A DNA stretch of 64,000 nt from JADFQT01 sp965216025 (GCA_965216025.1 CBDCEX010000018.1:496001-560000), one strand, 5' to 3'; shown: positions 16,620-27,133, numbered from the stretch's first letter. Notes: a model not told the origin generated them from the letters alone. Numbers and translations: made by a program.

Positions 16620-17920
16620 TCCAGGAGGGGATTGAGACCTCTAGCCCGCCAGGTGCCAAAGAGGGATGCCAAGGTCATCTTGCTGTCGGTGCCCTGCCCT
16701 GAGCGGGTGCCGCCGCTGATCTTGCGACTGGTTACCAGATGCCGCAGGCTCCGCTCGGCGGCGTTGTTGTCTGAGGGCACGGCTGGGTCCGACACGAAGA
16801 CAAACAGTTCCTTGATGAACCGTTCCATGCGCCGGCAGAGCTTGGCCTGAACCGCCAGGGGATCTTTAAGGAAAGGCCGCGCCAAGACCATTAGTTTCTC
16901 CTCCAGCATTAGCTGGGTGCGATGGCCTGGCTGGGCTCGGGGAAGGACCGAGGCCTTGGCCTCCGTGTAGACCTGGTGAACCGCCTCGGCCCACTGAGCC
17001 AGCCCAGCGTCTTCTGGGTACAACCCTTTCAGGTCATGGATATCCCGCAGCAGATGAGCCCAGCACCGTTGCTTCAGGCCCGGGTAGTGGTTATAGGCGG
17101 CGTAGAAATCACTGACCAACACTCCGCTGAAGGAGGAATCCAGCACCTCATCCACCACCCCCTTATCCCGACCCCGACGCAGGAAGTATCGTTCGCTGGG
17201 AGTGCTGAAGGTCCAAACATAGCCGTTGCTCCCGTCCTGGCGCCAGCCGGTTTCGTCGCCCTGCACCACGGGACTGGCGCGGACTTGCTCGAGCACCTCT
17301 CGCACCGCCGTCTCAGCCTGACGGGCTACTCCATGGACGGCCTGGACGATGGCACCAACACTCAGGTGCAACTGATGGACGGTCTCCAGGTACCATTGGA
17401 TGATTCTTATGGGCAACCGTCCCTCCTCCCGCAGGGTCACCATCAGGCTTACCAGATTGACCCCCAGGCGCTGCTGGCCCAGAACCACCCCCTGCAGGGC
17501 CTCTTTGGGCAGCCGGCGCCGCTGGCATACCGGACAGATGCGGGCTACCAGGGCGTGCTCGGTCACTTCTACCGGAGCCACCGGTAGCTCAATGACTTCC
17601 CGAGTTCGCTGTACCCATCCGCCGTTCAGGTGAGTCCCGCAGTCGGGACAGACCGCCACGGCATGCTCCACCCGCCGGGTAGGAGTCATGCGCTGGCGGG
17701 CGAAGCCATGGCGGCGCGGCTTTCTGGGCTCCTTTTTCTCCGGCGCTTGCCGGCTGGAGTGCGGCTGATTACCCGGCATCCCCGACGACCCGCGCCGGTT
17801 GGGACGGGATTCCAGAACCCCAATCCGCCTTTGCAAATCGGCAATGACTGCCCGCTGGCCGGCAATTATCTCCAGCAGAGTTTCGCGACTCGCCGCGTTC
17901 AGGTCTAGTTCAGTGTCCAT
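16586..17920 (-). CDS. IS66-family transposase (TnpC)
   Basis: The product is ~444 residues if started at MDTELDLNAA (17920); a further 22 codons upstream look non-coding. It shows the IS66 plan: an N-terminal coiled helix (IAGQRAVIADLQRRIGVLE), a zinc-finger CPDCGTHL...CPVCQRR, then DDE motifs in VVQGDETGWR, LVSDFYAAYN and VPSDNNAAERSLRHLV. The IS66 helper genes tnpA/tnpB are not seen nearby, so this is a single-gene derivative or a remnant. Its 3' end overlaps the large serine recombinase relic. Confidence 0.9.
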   Translation of the reverse strand: MDTELDLNAASRETLLEIIAGQRAVIADLQRRIGVLESRPNRRGSSGMPGNQPHSSRQAPEKKEPRKPRRHGFARQRMTPTRRVEHAVAVCPDCGTHLNGGWVQRTREVIELPVAPVEVTEHALVARICPVCQRRRLPKEALQGVVLGQQRLGVNLVSLMVTLREEGRLPIRIIQWYLETVHQLHLSVGAIVQAVHGVARQAETAVREVLEQVRASPVVQGDETGWRQDGSNGYVWTFSTPSERYFLRRGRDKGVVDEVLDSSFSGVLVSDFYAAYNHYPGLKQRCWAHLLRDIHDLKGLYPEDAGLAQWAEAVHQVYTEAKASVLPRAQPGHRTQLMLEEKLMVLARPFLKDPLAVQAKLCRRMERFIKELFVFVSDPAVPSDNNAAERSLRHLVTSRKISGGTRSGQGTDSKMTLASLFGTWRARGLNPLLECRRLLASPQI

Positions 17921-17986
17921 CTCCCTGGTATGCCACAACTCCCCCGGCCATGCCAGCGTTTTTCCAACGGCTTTGAGCCAATTCAC

Positions 17987-18138
17987 CTCATCAAGTCTGA
18001 ACAGTTACCTTTCCTACTCCGCTATTGCAAATCGGGTCTGGGTGTCTCCCGCGAAGTAACGCGGGTCAACCTGTGGCAACTTGGCCCGGGCCTGCTTAGT
18101 AAGCACTTTTCTTTGTGAATGGCTTCAGCTTGGTCGAC
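17987..18138. other. Short intergenic stretch
   Basis: Upstream of the IS66 gene. I see no gene, RNA or clear promoter here. Confidence 0.4.
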
Positions 18139-18287
18139 TAAACTAAAGCCAAGGTGAAATGCGCAGATGGTGGGGGTCACACGACGGAGCCGGGTCATTC
18201 TCCAAGTACGGATGAGAGGGATTCACCGGCGCAACCAGCTGATCATCATCGACACTTAAATGTACATTCCACCTTGGCTTTATTTTA
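18139..18287. mobile_element. 149-bp MITE with IS630-like ends
   Basis: Both ends are TA-flanked inverted repeats (TAAACTAAAGCCAAGGTG and its complement CACCTTGGCTTTATTTTA), nearly the same as the ends of the IS630-like copies at 15145 and 31275. The interior has no frame. It is a non-autonomous derivative that those transposases could move. Confidence 0.85.
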
Positions 18288-18461
18288 GCTCTCCAGTCTG
18301 GGCTTCGGCGGTGATGCGGGCTTCGTTTTCACAGAGCTGATTATATCTGCATCTGGCTCACTGTCAGGGTAATTCCTGGGCCGTATTGCGGCCGGCCTTC
18401 ACCGCGATGGATTGCTCATATGCTGGCGGCCTTAGCCCAAGAGCTATCTGGTTTGAGGGAT

Positions 18462-19851
18462 CTACCAGTAGATGGCGACGATCTCCGTATCTAGGAATCT
18501 TTCCGAATGGACACCCGTTGTTGACTCAATACCTTGGGCGGAGGTCATATCTGCGGGGATGACTCCAAGGTTTGGTTTACTGAGAACATTCTCCCTGAGT
18601 GAATGTCTTATTTCTCCCGGGGTTTCTGTCTCCAGTTCCTTTTCGACCAGGTTCGTTACTTCGTCAAAGACTGCTCGTCTTTCCACGACACTCGAAAGCC
18701 AATTTATCGCCGGCACTACCGGTATTATCTTCGTCTCGGTAAAGTCAGAGCTTACAGATTTCTGATGGAAGGCCCCCAACAGCTCAACATATTCCTTGAC
18801 CAATTCCATTCCGGGGTATCTGTCTGGGTGTTGCGTAGGTGCGTCGACTTTCCCCTGACCCTCCATCGTGACACGGGCTATTTCGCCAAAATTGTTTATC
18901 GCCGCCTTAAAGTCAGAAATTACTCCTTCGAACATGTCGGCTACCTTGACGGGTTGCCAGTCTTCCTTCAGCCCCTCTGTAGCCAGGCGACAAAAGACAC
19001 TGTACTGAGATCCTGAGAACAGAACTTGTCTAATGTCCTTCCAAAACAGACCGTGGTGAGCAACACCTGTGACATATACTGGCCGGAAAATGTTTGAGTA
19101 ACTGGCGGAGTTCTAGCTGTTCTCTGAGTGATCGATGGGCGAGAATCTCGCTGTCTCCTAGCTTGATGGCTTCGTAGTCAACGATACGTCCTCTCAGCGG
19201 GACCAACCCTGCTAGCAGGCGTTCCAGTACCTGCCCTATTGCGTATGCTTCCCTAACTTGTCCGGCCGGGACGCTGCCGAATACGTCATCTCTATCTCCC
19301 ATAAGCTCGTATAGTGTTGTGATGACCGTGGTCATTCGGAAGAGTGGATCTGCCTCAAGCTCCACCTTGGCTTCCAGGAGGTCTCCCCGTTTGATTCTGG
19401 TAATGTCGACAATCCGTTTGTCCTTCGCGAGTGCCTCGAAATTCCGTTCGATGTCCGAGGCACTCTCAATAATGAGTTGATCTCGTGTAGTGGAATGGGT
19501 TGAGGTTAAGGAAAGGTTTCCCTTTTCAAGGTCGAACAGTTCTTTGAAACTCGTCTGAACGGTGGCCTTCCGTATTACTTGCGAAGCTTGGCTTTGGCTG
19601 CTTTGTGTTTTCTCGTCTAGTTTACTTCCTAACGCTGCGAATCCGATGTTCAGAGAGCTCCCTAGTTCGCTGTTGAGTGATGCTGTCTGACTTTCCGTAA
19701 ATTGTGTTGCGATACCGCGCTTCCTTGAAGCGAGAAGGCTGTACACCGACACCTCGTCCAGATAGACAAACTCCCTCAGGGGTTCGGACGACATAGACCG
19801 CGACCGATTCCGGTTTCTAAACCATCCCTTGATTCCTTCCACGATGTTCAT
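18462..19851 (-). CDS. DUF6414-like protein (frameshifted)
   Basis: The first frame (19851 to ~19090) begins MNIVEGIKGWFRNRNRSRSM and has the block REFVYLDEVSVYSLLASRKRGIATQFTESQ, followed by TASLNSELGSSLNIGF, which I recall from DUF6414 proteins. It breaks after LLKHFP. A second frame picks up at once with IFRPVYVTGVAHHGLFWKDIRQVLFSGSQY and continues through MFEGVISDF to the stop at 18462. The halves form one ~460-residue protein with a single indel near 19085-19095. The gene starts 18 bases after the AAA+ ATPase gene on the same strand. Function is unknown; its tight linkage to an ATPase and to restriction genes suggests defence. Confidence 0.65.
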
Positions 19852-19869
19852 GAGGGTTCCATAGCCGCT

Positions 19870-21082
19870 CTATTTAATTTTGTCCTTTTGGCGTGATACT
19901 CGTTCGAGACCTCCGATGAAATCCTCTGAGTAGATGCGGTTTCTTCTATCGCTGATTGCTAAAAGAGCCGCTTCTTTCCAGATGGCGCTGAGGTCAGCCC
20001 CTGACCATCCTTCAGAACTTTTCGCAACCATTTCATAGGGGAGAGGTTCTGTTATCTTCAACCCCCGCGCTGTTTTCTTGAGGATGTCCTGTCGGTCTAG
20101 TTCGTTCGGGAAAGGGAATTCAATTTCCCAGTCAAAGCGCCCAGGACGTCGGAGGGCATGGTCTAGGTCCTGTGGCCTGTTGGTCGCAGCGATGACGACG
20201 ACATTTTTTGTCTGTGGTGAATCCGTCCATCAGAGTAAGCAGTTGAGCGACTATTCGTTTTGAGGCCTCATGTGAGTGGTCATCCCGCTGGCTGGCAACA
20301 CTGTCGATTTCATCGAAGAATATGATAGCTTTCTCTTCCTGTCCTGCTCTCTCGAAAATCCTGCGGAGCAACTCTTCACTTTGTCCGTACCATTTTCTGA
20401 ATATCTCAGGTCCTGAGTTCTCGAAGAAAACTGCCCCAGACTGCGATGCGATGATTCGGGCCAGCATCGTCTTGCCGGTTCCGGGCTCTCCTGTGAATAA
20501 AACGCCCTTAATTGGTAATACCCCAATTTCGGATAATTCATTGCCCCTTAAGAGAGTCAATTCAATGAGTTCCTTGGCTCTATCTACGACTGGTTTAAGC
20601 CCTCCGAAATTATCGAAGTCTAGCTTCTCTCCTTCTGGGGCAGTCCAGAGAAACCGTTCAACGGCTTCGTCATCAATTTCAGCATTTAAGTCGATGTATT
20701 TTATGGATTTCTCGGAAAGAACTCGCACGACTCCTTCCAAGTCGCATGCTTGAACGGTGTTGTCGGACTTGTAATCTACGCTGTCATTTGTCGGCACCGT
20801 GCGAAGTCTGCCGTTAGCTTCTACCACGGTGATGTCCTCGAGCTTTATCTTCACCACTCCAACCCAGAGATTATCTGGCCAGACGTTGCTCGGCATTAGG
20901 TATGGGGTGGAACCGTTCTCACCGGTAGCTATTAGGAGGACGTCACCGCATTTGAATCTGGGTTCCGGCTGGTCGAACCAGCCTATGAGTCCATTTCTAT
21001 ACTCAATGAAAACCCTATTTCCGTCGTCGCTGACGGCAGTTATTTTGGCGACTTGGCCCTCGGGTCCCATCTGTATGTCCAT
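19870..21082 (-). CDS. Cdc48-like AAA+ ATPase (frameshift at an A6 run)
   Basis: The N-terminal ~150 residues contain two small beta-rich segments with no clear family. The AAA+ module follows: FTGEPGTGKTMLAR (Walker A ~198-205), a KWYGQSEELLRRIFERA pore-loop region, IIFFDEIDSVASQRDD (Walker B 253-260). After TTDK the frame fails at an A6 run (20204-20209); dropping one A gives NVVVIAATNRPQDLDHALRRPGRFD with sensor 1 and the arginine fingers, then the GWSGADLSAIWKEAALLA sensor-2 helix. One AAA domain, so a Cdc48/FtsH-like remodeller. The indel could be programmed slippage, mutation or error. It lies between the methyltransferase and DUF6414 genes. Confidence 0.8.
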
Positions 21083-21114
21083 TTCTTCGATGTCTTTTTC
21101 GGAACCGTAATTTG

Positions 21115-21373
21115 GGTTTGCTATGTATGTTTTTCTACTATCCGTCTTGGTTCGTCGATCACCGTCATGTGCTCCATGCCGGTCTGGTCGATGACCTTGA
21201 CGGCTATCTTGACCCCTTCTTCCGGCAGGTCGAACGTAATTTGTGGGAATTGGTTTGCTATGTATGTTTTTCTACTATCCGTCTTGGTTCGTCGATCACC
21301 GTCATGTGCTCCATGCCGGTCTGGTCGATGACCTTGACGGCTATCTTGACCCCTTCTTCCGGCAGGTCGAACG
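21115..21373 (+). repeat. ~122-bp direct duplication at the methyltransferase 3' end
   Basis: Bases 21115-21236 and 21252-21373 are the same sequence, 137 bases apart. The second carries the true C-terminus of the methyltransferase; the first repeats the last ~38 codons including the stop, between that gene and the AAA+ gene. Origin is either tandem duplication or an assembly join. Confidence 0.92.
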
Positions 21374-24143
21374 GGATGGTCGTGTTGGTCAGCATCTGGT
21401 CCCACTTCTCGCGGTCAATGTCCCGGCTGAATGCGGCCAGCAGGTTTCTCAGGGTGCGCTGGTTTCGATTGACCTCTTTGACGTTGATCAGCCTGGCTCG
21501 GAACGATTCGGTGTCGTACCACGTATCCACCATAATTCCCATGATGGTGCGGGCGGATCTGGCCTCGACGATTCCCCTGGCGGGGTTGAAGGCGTTGATT
21601 CCGACGACTTCGAGGCAGACTTGGCCGTTATCCTGCCGATGAAGTTTCACCTCGGGTTCGCTCACGATGATGAATGCGTTGTCGCTGGCCTCTTCCTTGA
21701 GCCAGGGCAGTTGCAGATCCTTGTTGGCTGCCACCTGGAGTACGGTGAGGCTGCCCAGGTAGCGTGCAACGGTTTGGGCGTCTCCGTCCCGGCCGAACCC
21801 TACCATGACCAGGTGATTGCAGTCCGGTTCCACGGCGCGTATCGCGGTAGCCGCGTTCCTGGTCTGCACGTTGGATATGACCTCGTCCTCACGTCCGATG
21901 TAGAAGAAAGCGTTGTGGCGACCGCCGTCCGGCGCGATGAGGACGCCGGTGTGGGTGACGTCCCGAACGTCTGACATCACCAGGTTTTCCACCTTGTATC
22001 GGCCTGCCCCTGGTTGATTGATTCCGGAGGTCTCCAGGCTGCTGATGATTCGCTGGGTGACGGAGTCCGGCTCGGTGCCGTTGTCGCTGTTCAGAGTAAA
22101 CCCAGTGGTCTGGAGCGTGGTGGCAACGTCTTCTCCGGTGCTGTGCCCGTTTTCCTCGCCGGGCCTGATGGACCGGTAGGGTGAGTCTGACTCGACGGTG
22201 AATCCGGATGCCACGCGGATGTGGTTCCTGTCCGTCGTCGTCCGGTCAGGGTGCCGGATGGGTTCTTCATCACTGTGGCCATAGGCCAGGGTGCCGGCGG
22301 ATACTCGGAGCTGGCGTTCGGTGACAAATCCCTTGGCGGGGTCGTATCCGTAGGCTGGCGGCGGTACGAACGGTTCCCGCTGGTCAAGCGGCAGAAGTTC
22401 CTGTTCCAGTTCGTGGTCGAGTTTTGCGCCTTCGGGAGAGTCCTTGAGGATGTGGTAGGGGTAGGTGTTGGTGACGAGCCGTTCCCTGGTGATGGCGATG
22501 GATACCTGGGCGACGTCGACGGAGATCCAGCGGCGGCCCCATTTCTCGGCCTGGAAGGGCATGGCGCCGGAGCCGCAGGTGAGGTCCAAGACCAAGTCCC
22601 CTGGGCCGGTGGCCATCAGGATGCAGCGTTCTAGGACTTTGGGTGGGGTTTCAACGGCGTATTGTCTATTGGTGACTCTTCCGCTCTTCTGCCAGATGGC
22701 GTTTACCGCTATTCCTGGCATTTCATCTTCGTAGAATTTCCATTGGATGTTTCTCCCTTTAGTTAGTCGTCCTTGTTGGCTTAGGTTATGCAATCCTGCC
22801 AAGCTGACACTCCAGTGCCTTCCTGTAGGGCAGGAGTATTCAGTAGCTCTGCAGTTTGGACCGCATCTTCTCCCTTTGGGACACGACCTCGTCCCGCTTG
22901 CTTCGTTGCATTCTTGGGAGCAGGCGTGTTCAGACCAATTGTCCGGAAGGGTAATGCCACAAAATTCGGGTTGGCATGTGTGGTCAGTGTGTCGTTCTTT
23001 TTGTGCCTTTTCCCTCTCGCTTTGATTCCACCCTATGGTGTCGCATGGGTTGTCTGTCCCATGGAGGTAGAATTTGTCAGACCTCCCGCTGTAACTTGTG
23101 TGTTCTGAATGACATGGGAAGGTCATAAATATACGCCCTCCCGTTGGTATGATGCCGGGGTTTCTTCGTTCGTCCGGTTTCAGTGGGCGTATTTCCCCAC
23201 TTTCGTCCTCGTACCTTGCCCTATGTTCCCAGTATTCCAAAATCTCGGCTCTGTTGCTCGTCGGCTCGTAGAGTTGCCGGTACTTTTTTCTGGCTTCAGA
23301 TTTGTCCTTTGCGAACCATACCAACCAGTTCCCGATTTCAGGAATCATATCTGTGCTGGGGTTCGTGGTACTTCTATACGGAATCGTCGCAACATGGTTT
23401 TCCCTATCGAATACTTCGGCCATGAGAAGCACGACTTCGTGAACGTTGTCCGGGCCAACTTGCAGAATGAAACTCCCGTCTTCGGCAAGCAGTTCTCTCC
23501 CCAGCGCGAACTGTTCATGCAGCCCGTCCAGGTAGGAATGGACGCCGTCCCGGTAGGTGTCCCGGAATGCCTTGATTGCCATAGGATCGTCGGGCAAACT
23601 GTCCCAGTCCTCGGCGCTCTCCGGAGTCTGAGCGTTGGCCTGGAAGTTGCTCCGAAAGGAGATATTGTAGGGCGGGTCCATGTAGATCAGGTTGACCTTG
23701 CCCCGCATCGCGTCCTTGTAGAGCAGGCTGGCCATAGCCCGTTGCGCGGTGGCCCGGATCAGCCGATTGGTCCAGTGACCGCTGTACTCGTAGGGCTTGT
23801 AGTTCGCGTCGTCGGGCAGCCCGTTGAAGGTGGCGAACATGTCGCCTTGGCCCTGGTGCCTGAGCAGCGAGTTCAGGAACTCGGTGGGTGATACCTTGTC
23901 GTGGGTATACAACGGCCCGTATGTCTTGGAGTAGTCGGTCTGCGGCGCCCGGTTCCATTGGAGACGTGGGTGGCGCACTCGGTCTGTATCCTGAGCGTCA
24001 TCTGGGATTGGCTGGTCGGCCAAGGCATCTGGGCCCATCATCAGGGCGCCCTCGGCGGTGGGGTTGTTCAGCCTTTCGGCCTCCGGGAACTTGTAGTCCG
24101 TGGCAGTCGCGGGGGTTCGGGCAGCGCGTGGTCGTGGCGGCAT
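21258..24143 (-). CDS. Beta-class DNA methyltransferase of a type III-like system
   Basis: The 961-residue protein carries MDPPYN (motif IV, residues ~155-160) ahead of LDLTCGSGAMP (motif I, ~520-528), the order of beta-class N6-adenine/N4-cytosine methyltransferases such as type III Mod. Between them a Cys/His-rich insert (~344-438, with clusters such as CSQEC and CGPNC) may bind zinc. After ~residue 600 a long C-terminal region probably recognises DNA. At 20 bases from the restriction gene and on the same strand, it should protect host DNA in that system. It is larger than usual type III Mod subunits (~600-700 residues). The last 38 codons are duplicated downstream. Confidence 0.9.
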   Translation of the reverse strand: MPPRPRAARTPATATDYKFPEAERLNNPTAEGALMMGPDALADQPIPDDAQDTDRVRHPRLQWNRAPQTDYSKTYGPLYTHDKVSPTEFLNSLLRHQGQGDMFATFNGLPDDANYKPYEYSGHWTNRLIRATAQRAMASLLYKDAMRGKVNLIYMDPPYNISFRSNFQANAQTPESAEDWDSLPDDPMAIKAFRDTYRDGVHSYLDGLHEQFALGRELLAEDGSFILQVGPDNVHEVVLLMAEVFDRENHVATIPYRSTTNPSTDMIPEIGNWLVWFAKDKSEARKKYRQLYEPTSNRAEILEYWEHRARYEDESGEIRPLKPDERRNPGIIPTGGRIFMTFPCHSEHTSYSGRSDKFYLHGTDNPCDTIGWNQSEREKAQKERHTDHTCQPEFCGITLPDNWSEHACSQECNEASGTRSCPKGRRCGPNCRATEYSCPTGRHWSVSLAGLHNLSQQGRLTKGRNIQWKFYEDEMPGIAVNAIWQKSGRVTNRQYAVETPPKVLERCILMATGPGDLVLDLTCGSGAMPFQAEKWGRRWISVDVAQVSIAITRERLVTNTYPYHILKDSPEGAKLDHELEQELLPLDQREPFVPPPAYGYDPAKGFVTERQLRVSAGTLAYGHSDEEPIRHPDRTTTDRNHIRVASGFTVESDSPYRSIRPGEENGHSTGEDVATTLQTTGFTLNSDNGTEPDSVTQRIISSLETSGINQPGAGRYKVENLVMSDVRDVTHTGVLIAPDGGRHNAFFYIGREDEVISNVQTRNAATAIRAVEPDCNHLVMVGFGRDGDAQTVARYLGSLTVLQVAANKDLQLPWLKEEASDNAFIIVSEPEVKLHRQDNGQVCLEVVGINAFNPARGIVEARSARTIMGIMVDTWYDTESFRARLINVKEVNRNQRTLRNLLAAFSRDIDREKWDQMLTNTTIPFDLPEEGVKIAVKVIDQTGMEHMTVIDEPRRIVEKHT

Positions 24144-24163
24144 TCCTTCTCTCCGTAGACCGG

Positions 24164-27133
24164 TTAGGCGATTTGAGCCTTTTTCTGCTCGTCGATCAGA
24201 TCCCGAATTCTGGTGGTAGCGTTGGTGACCAGGGCCTCGTCGTCCAGGTACAGGTAGGCCCAGGTCCTGCCGGCGGCCTGGCCGTATTCCTGGTGTCGGT
24301 TCACCGCGGGCACCCAGTATTCCTGGGCCCAGCGCCGTTTGATGGGGTCATTGTCCCGTTCCAGGCCCTTGACCTCAATGACGATGTTCAGTTCCTGGCT
24401 TTCGTTGAGTTTGGCGACCGCCACGAAGTCGGGCCAGTAGGCTCTCTGCTGCCGGTCGGCCACGTATGGAATCGACCAGTTGAGTCCTTTGTTCCTTGCC
24501 CAACGGAGGATTTCATCCATCTCATCAAGTTGCTGGGCTACCCACACTTCCCATTCGGAGTCGCAGTGAGCGTAGCTGATTTCTGATTTCCTGGTAGGTC
24601 CATAGATTCTCTTGGGGTTGTTCCCAGTATCATATTCCCGGAGTTCTCCGGTGTGCTGCCAGTGGTTCAGGGCAGATGGAATGGCTTCCAGCCAGATCGC
24701 TCCCGTCTCCGGCCTGATTATGTCCACATTGCGGTGGAGCCACTGGCTGGCCTTCAGGATGGTCGTTTCGTCGGTGGGCCACCGGTCCTGGTTTTGAGGG
24801 CCGTCTATATGGCCGTTGCTTTGATACTGCTGGGCGGCTTTCACGGTCTGCCCGAACAACTTTGCGACCTGGATGATCGGTTCTCCCGCTTGTTCGGATT
24901 CCGCCCGTTGCTCAGCTTCTTTCTCTATGGTCCTGACGACCTCTCGGGCAGTTCGGTACAGGAAGTTTCCCCTGGTCTCGTGTGCATCCGAGGTCAGCTC
25001 GACGTGGGGCCCGGTGATGCCCTCGGATATGGCCGTTTCAGGTTGAACGTCTATGACCGTGTATGATTCGTCGGGTCCGTTCGGCTTGACCCGAACTTCC
25101 ACGCACTGGCGGGATCCGGGCCTCTGGAGTTTGATTACGTTCGGCCACTCAACCCGGAATCTCCGTTTTTCCTCGAAGGGCTCGACCAGGACTGGTGGGA
25201 AGTCAAGCGTGGGCTTCTTTTTCTGGTCGTCCGGTTCCTCGTACTGGGGAAACGGGATGCCGAATATCTGCGCGTATTCAGGCTTGAAGAGTAGGTCGTC
25301 CTCGTCTTGGAAGTCGTTGGTGACCCGGCGCAGGGTCCGTCCGGCCACCTGCTCGCAGAGCAGGCTGCTGCCGAATTTCCGGAAACCCAGCAGGTGGGTG
25401 ACGGTCTTGGTGTTCCACCCCTCGGTGAGCATATTGACCGATATGACGCACCGGACGTTCTCGCCGGGCTGGCCCGGGCGCCCGACGGTGTTCATCACCC
25501 GGCGGATTATTTCCTCAGGGCGGTCGTCGTCGGTGAAACCGTATTTCGGATTGCTGCGGAACGCGGCAGCGAGGTATCGGATCTGCCGGCCGGTCTCTCC
25601 GGTGGCTGCTTCTCCGTCTTCCATCTTGCTGTGGATGATGATGGTGCGCGGGTCGTTCCGGAGGTCGGTGTGAACTGCATCCGTGTAGTTGCTGAATAGT
25701 GGGGTGGCGGCGCCGTTGGAGATGTGCCGGTACATTGCATTGGCGTTCTTGACAGAGTTCATTACGATGGCCATGACGGGCACTTCGCTGCGGTTTTTCC
25801 ACTCCTCGTTCCGGTCCTCGTAGTCGTGGTAGAGGACTTCCAGTGCTTCCTTCAGAAGAGCGTTGTTGCCAGCGTCTTCCGGCCGGAAGTCCGAGGTCTC
25901 CTTGCTTTCGGTGTTGCTGAAAATGTCTCGGAGCCTGGAGTTCTGCTCGGTGGTGGTGCGGGTCGGAACCCTGGGTATCTTGGTAAGTCCGGCCTCGATG
26001 GCATCGACCAGCGAGTAGTCGCTGACGATCCAATCGAAGGGCCTGGGGTTGGATTGGGCCAGGAAGATGGGAGTGGCGGACATGTCGGTGACGTAGGCCA
26101 GCAGGCCGGCGTCCCTTATGTGGCGAATGCCGGTAAACCACTGGGTATCGCTCTGATTTGGCCGGTCCGGGTCTCCCCGGTGGCAGTGGTGGCCTTCGTC
26201 GTTGATGACGAGGATGTTGCCCCTCTGGGTTTTGCCGTCCGCAATTCTCTCGACCACCTCGGCCGGCGTTTCGACCCGGGAATCCAGCTCTTCTGGCGTG
26301 GTCGGACGCGAGCCGCCGTCGATGACGAGCTGCCCCTTGTCGCTGGGCCTGAGTCCCAGGGTTCGGGGATCAAGCTGGTGGTAGTTGGCTATCTTGACAC
26401 TGGCGCTGGCCAGCGCCGGTTCCCACAGGTCTCCGGGTGGAATGAGGTTGAAGGTCTTCCAGTCATTGTTGGGGTTGCGGGGGTCCAGGGAGTCCTGCAA
26501 CCTTTCCCGGACGGTGAGGCCGGGGGTGAGGAGCAGGAATCGGCGAACGAATTTTGGGTTCTCTTGTCCCGACGCATATTGATTCGCGGCTTGCCAGAGG
26601 ATGAGCATGGCCATGACCGGCGTTTTGCCGGTGGCGGTGGCCATCTTGTGGGCGATGCGGTCGATGCCGTCGTTGCGCTTGAGATTGATTCTCTCGAGTT
26701 CCTGGGTGATGTCCGTGGGGCTGGTTTCCCGAAGGTAGATGTGGGTCAGGACCGCGTCGATCTGGGCGAAGTAAAGAGGGAATTCCTCTCGGTCGGTCCA
26801 GTGGTTGATGAGCTCCCTGGTTGTCGAGGTGGTGTCCGGGTATCCGGATTGTCGCCAGGCTGATACTCCTTGACGGACTTGGTTGACCAGCTTGAGTTCT
26901 TCCCAGTTCACGCCGATGTTTCCGGGTTGAGGGGTACCTCGCCTTTTGCCTCGGGACCCAGCTACCGGCGACATATTCTGGGCCATGCGCCGTCCGTCAA
27001 CTGCAGGCGCGAATGCCTTGGTGTCGCTGTTGAGCGGCCAGTGGTACTCGGGGAGGTAGAAGGGAGAGTTTATGATTGGTTGTTCTTCAGGACTGACGAG
27101 TTTCGGCAAAGGCCTTTGGGGCGTTGGGGCCAT
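24164..27133 (-). CDS. Helicase-nuclease restriction subunit (BPTD_3080-like)
   Basis: The 989-residue protein has an SF2 helicase core: MATATGKTPVMAM (Walker A ~165-171), NDEGHHCHR (motif II DEGH ~312-315), TDMSATP (motif III), VNMLTEGWN and VAGRTLRR (motifs V, VI). A C-terminal PD-(D/E)XK nuclease follows: WPDFVAVAK (~901) and IVIEVKG (~920). This is the layout of Res subunits of type III-like systems; from memory it most resembles the group annotated BPTD_3080-family restriction endonuclease. It precedes the methyltransferase by 20 bases and would cut unmodified foreign DNA using ATP. Confidence 0.9.
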   Translation of the reverse strand: MAPTPQRPLPKLVSPEEQPIINSPFYLPEYHWPLNSDTKAFAPAVDGRRMAQNMSPVAGSRGKRRGTPQPGNIGVNWEELKLVNQVRQGVSAWRQSGYPDTTSTTRELINHWTDREEFPLYFAQIDAVLTHIYLRETSPTDITQELERINLKRNDGIDRIAHKMATATGKTPVMAMLILWQAANQYASGQENPKFVRRFLLLTPGLTVRERLQDSLDPRNPNNDWKTFNLIPPGDLWEPALASASVKIANYHQLDPRTLGLRPSDKGQLVIDGGSRPTTPEELDSRVETPAEVVERIADGKTQRGNILVINDEGHHCHRGDPDRPNQSDTQWFTGIRHIRDAGLLAYVTDMSATPIFLAQSNPRPFDWIVSDYSLVDAIEAGLTKIPRVPTRTTTEQNSRLRDIFSNTESKETSDFRPEDAGNNALLKEALEVLYHDYEDRNEEWKNRSEVPVMAIVMNSVKNANAMYRHISNGAATPLFSNYTDAVHTDLRNDPRTIIIHSKMEDGEAATGETGRQIRYLAAAFRSNPKYGFTDDDRPEEIIRRVMNTVGRPGQPGENVRCVISVNMLTEGWNTKTVTHLLGFRKFGSSLLCEQVAGRTLRRVTNDFQDEDDLLFKPEYAQIFGIPFPQYEEPDDQKKKPTLDFPPVLVEPFEEKRRFRVEWPNVIKLQRPGSRQCVEVRVKPNGPDESYTVIDVQPETAISEGITGPHVELTSDAHETRGNFLYRTAREVVRTIEKEAEQRAESEQAGEPIIQVAKLFGQTVKAAQQYQSNGHIDGPQNQDRWPTDETTILKASQWLHRNVDIIRPETGAIWLEAIPSALNHWQHTGELREYDTGNNPKRIYGPTRKSEISYAHCDSEWEVWVAQQLDEMDEILRWARNKGLNWSIPYVADRQQRAYWPDFVAVAKLNESQELNIVIEVKGLERDNDPIKRRWAQEYWVPAVNRHQEYGQAAGRTWAYLYLDDEALVTNATTRIRDLIDEQKKAQIA

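Noticed and set aside
16586..17986. Longer form of the IS66 transposase starting at 17986
   Set aside because: The extra 22 residues lack similarity to the family, and MDTELDLN at 17920 is a better start.
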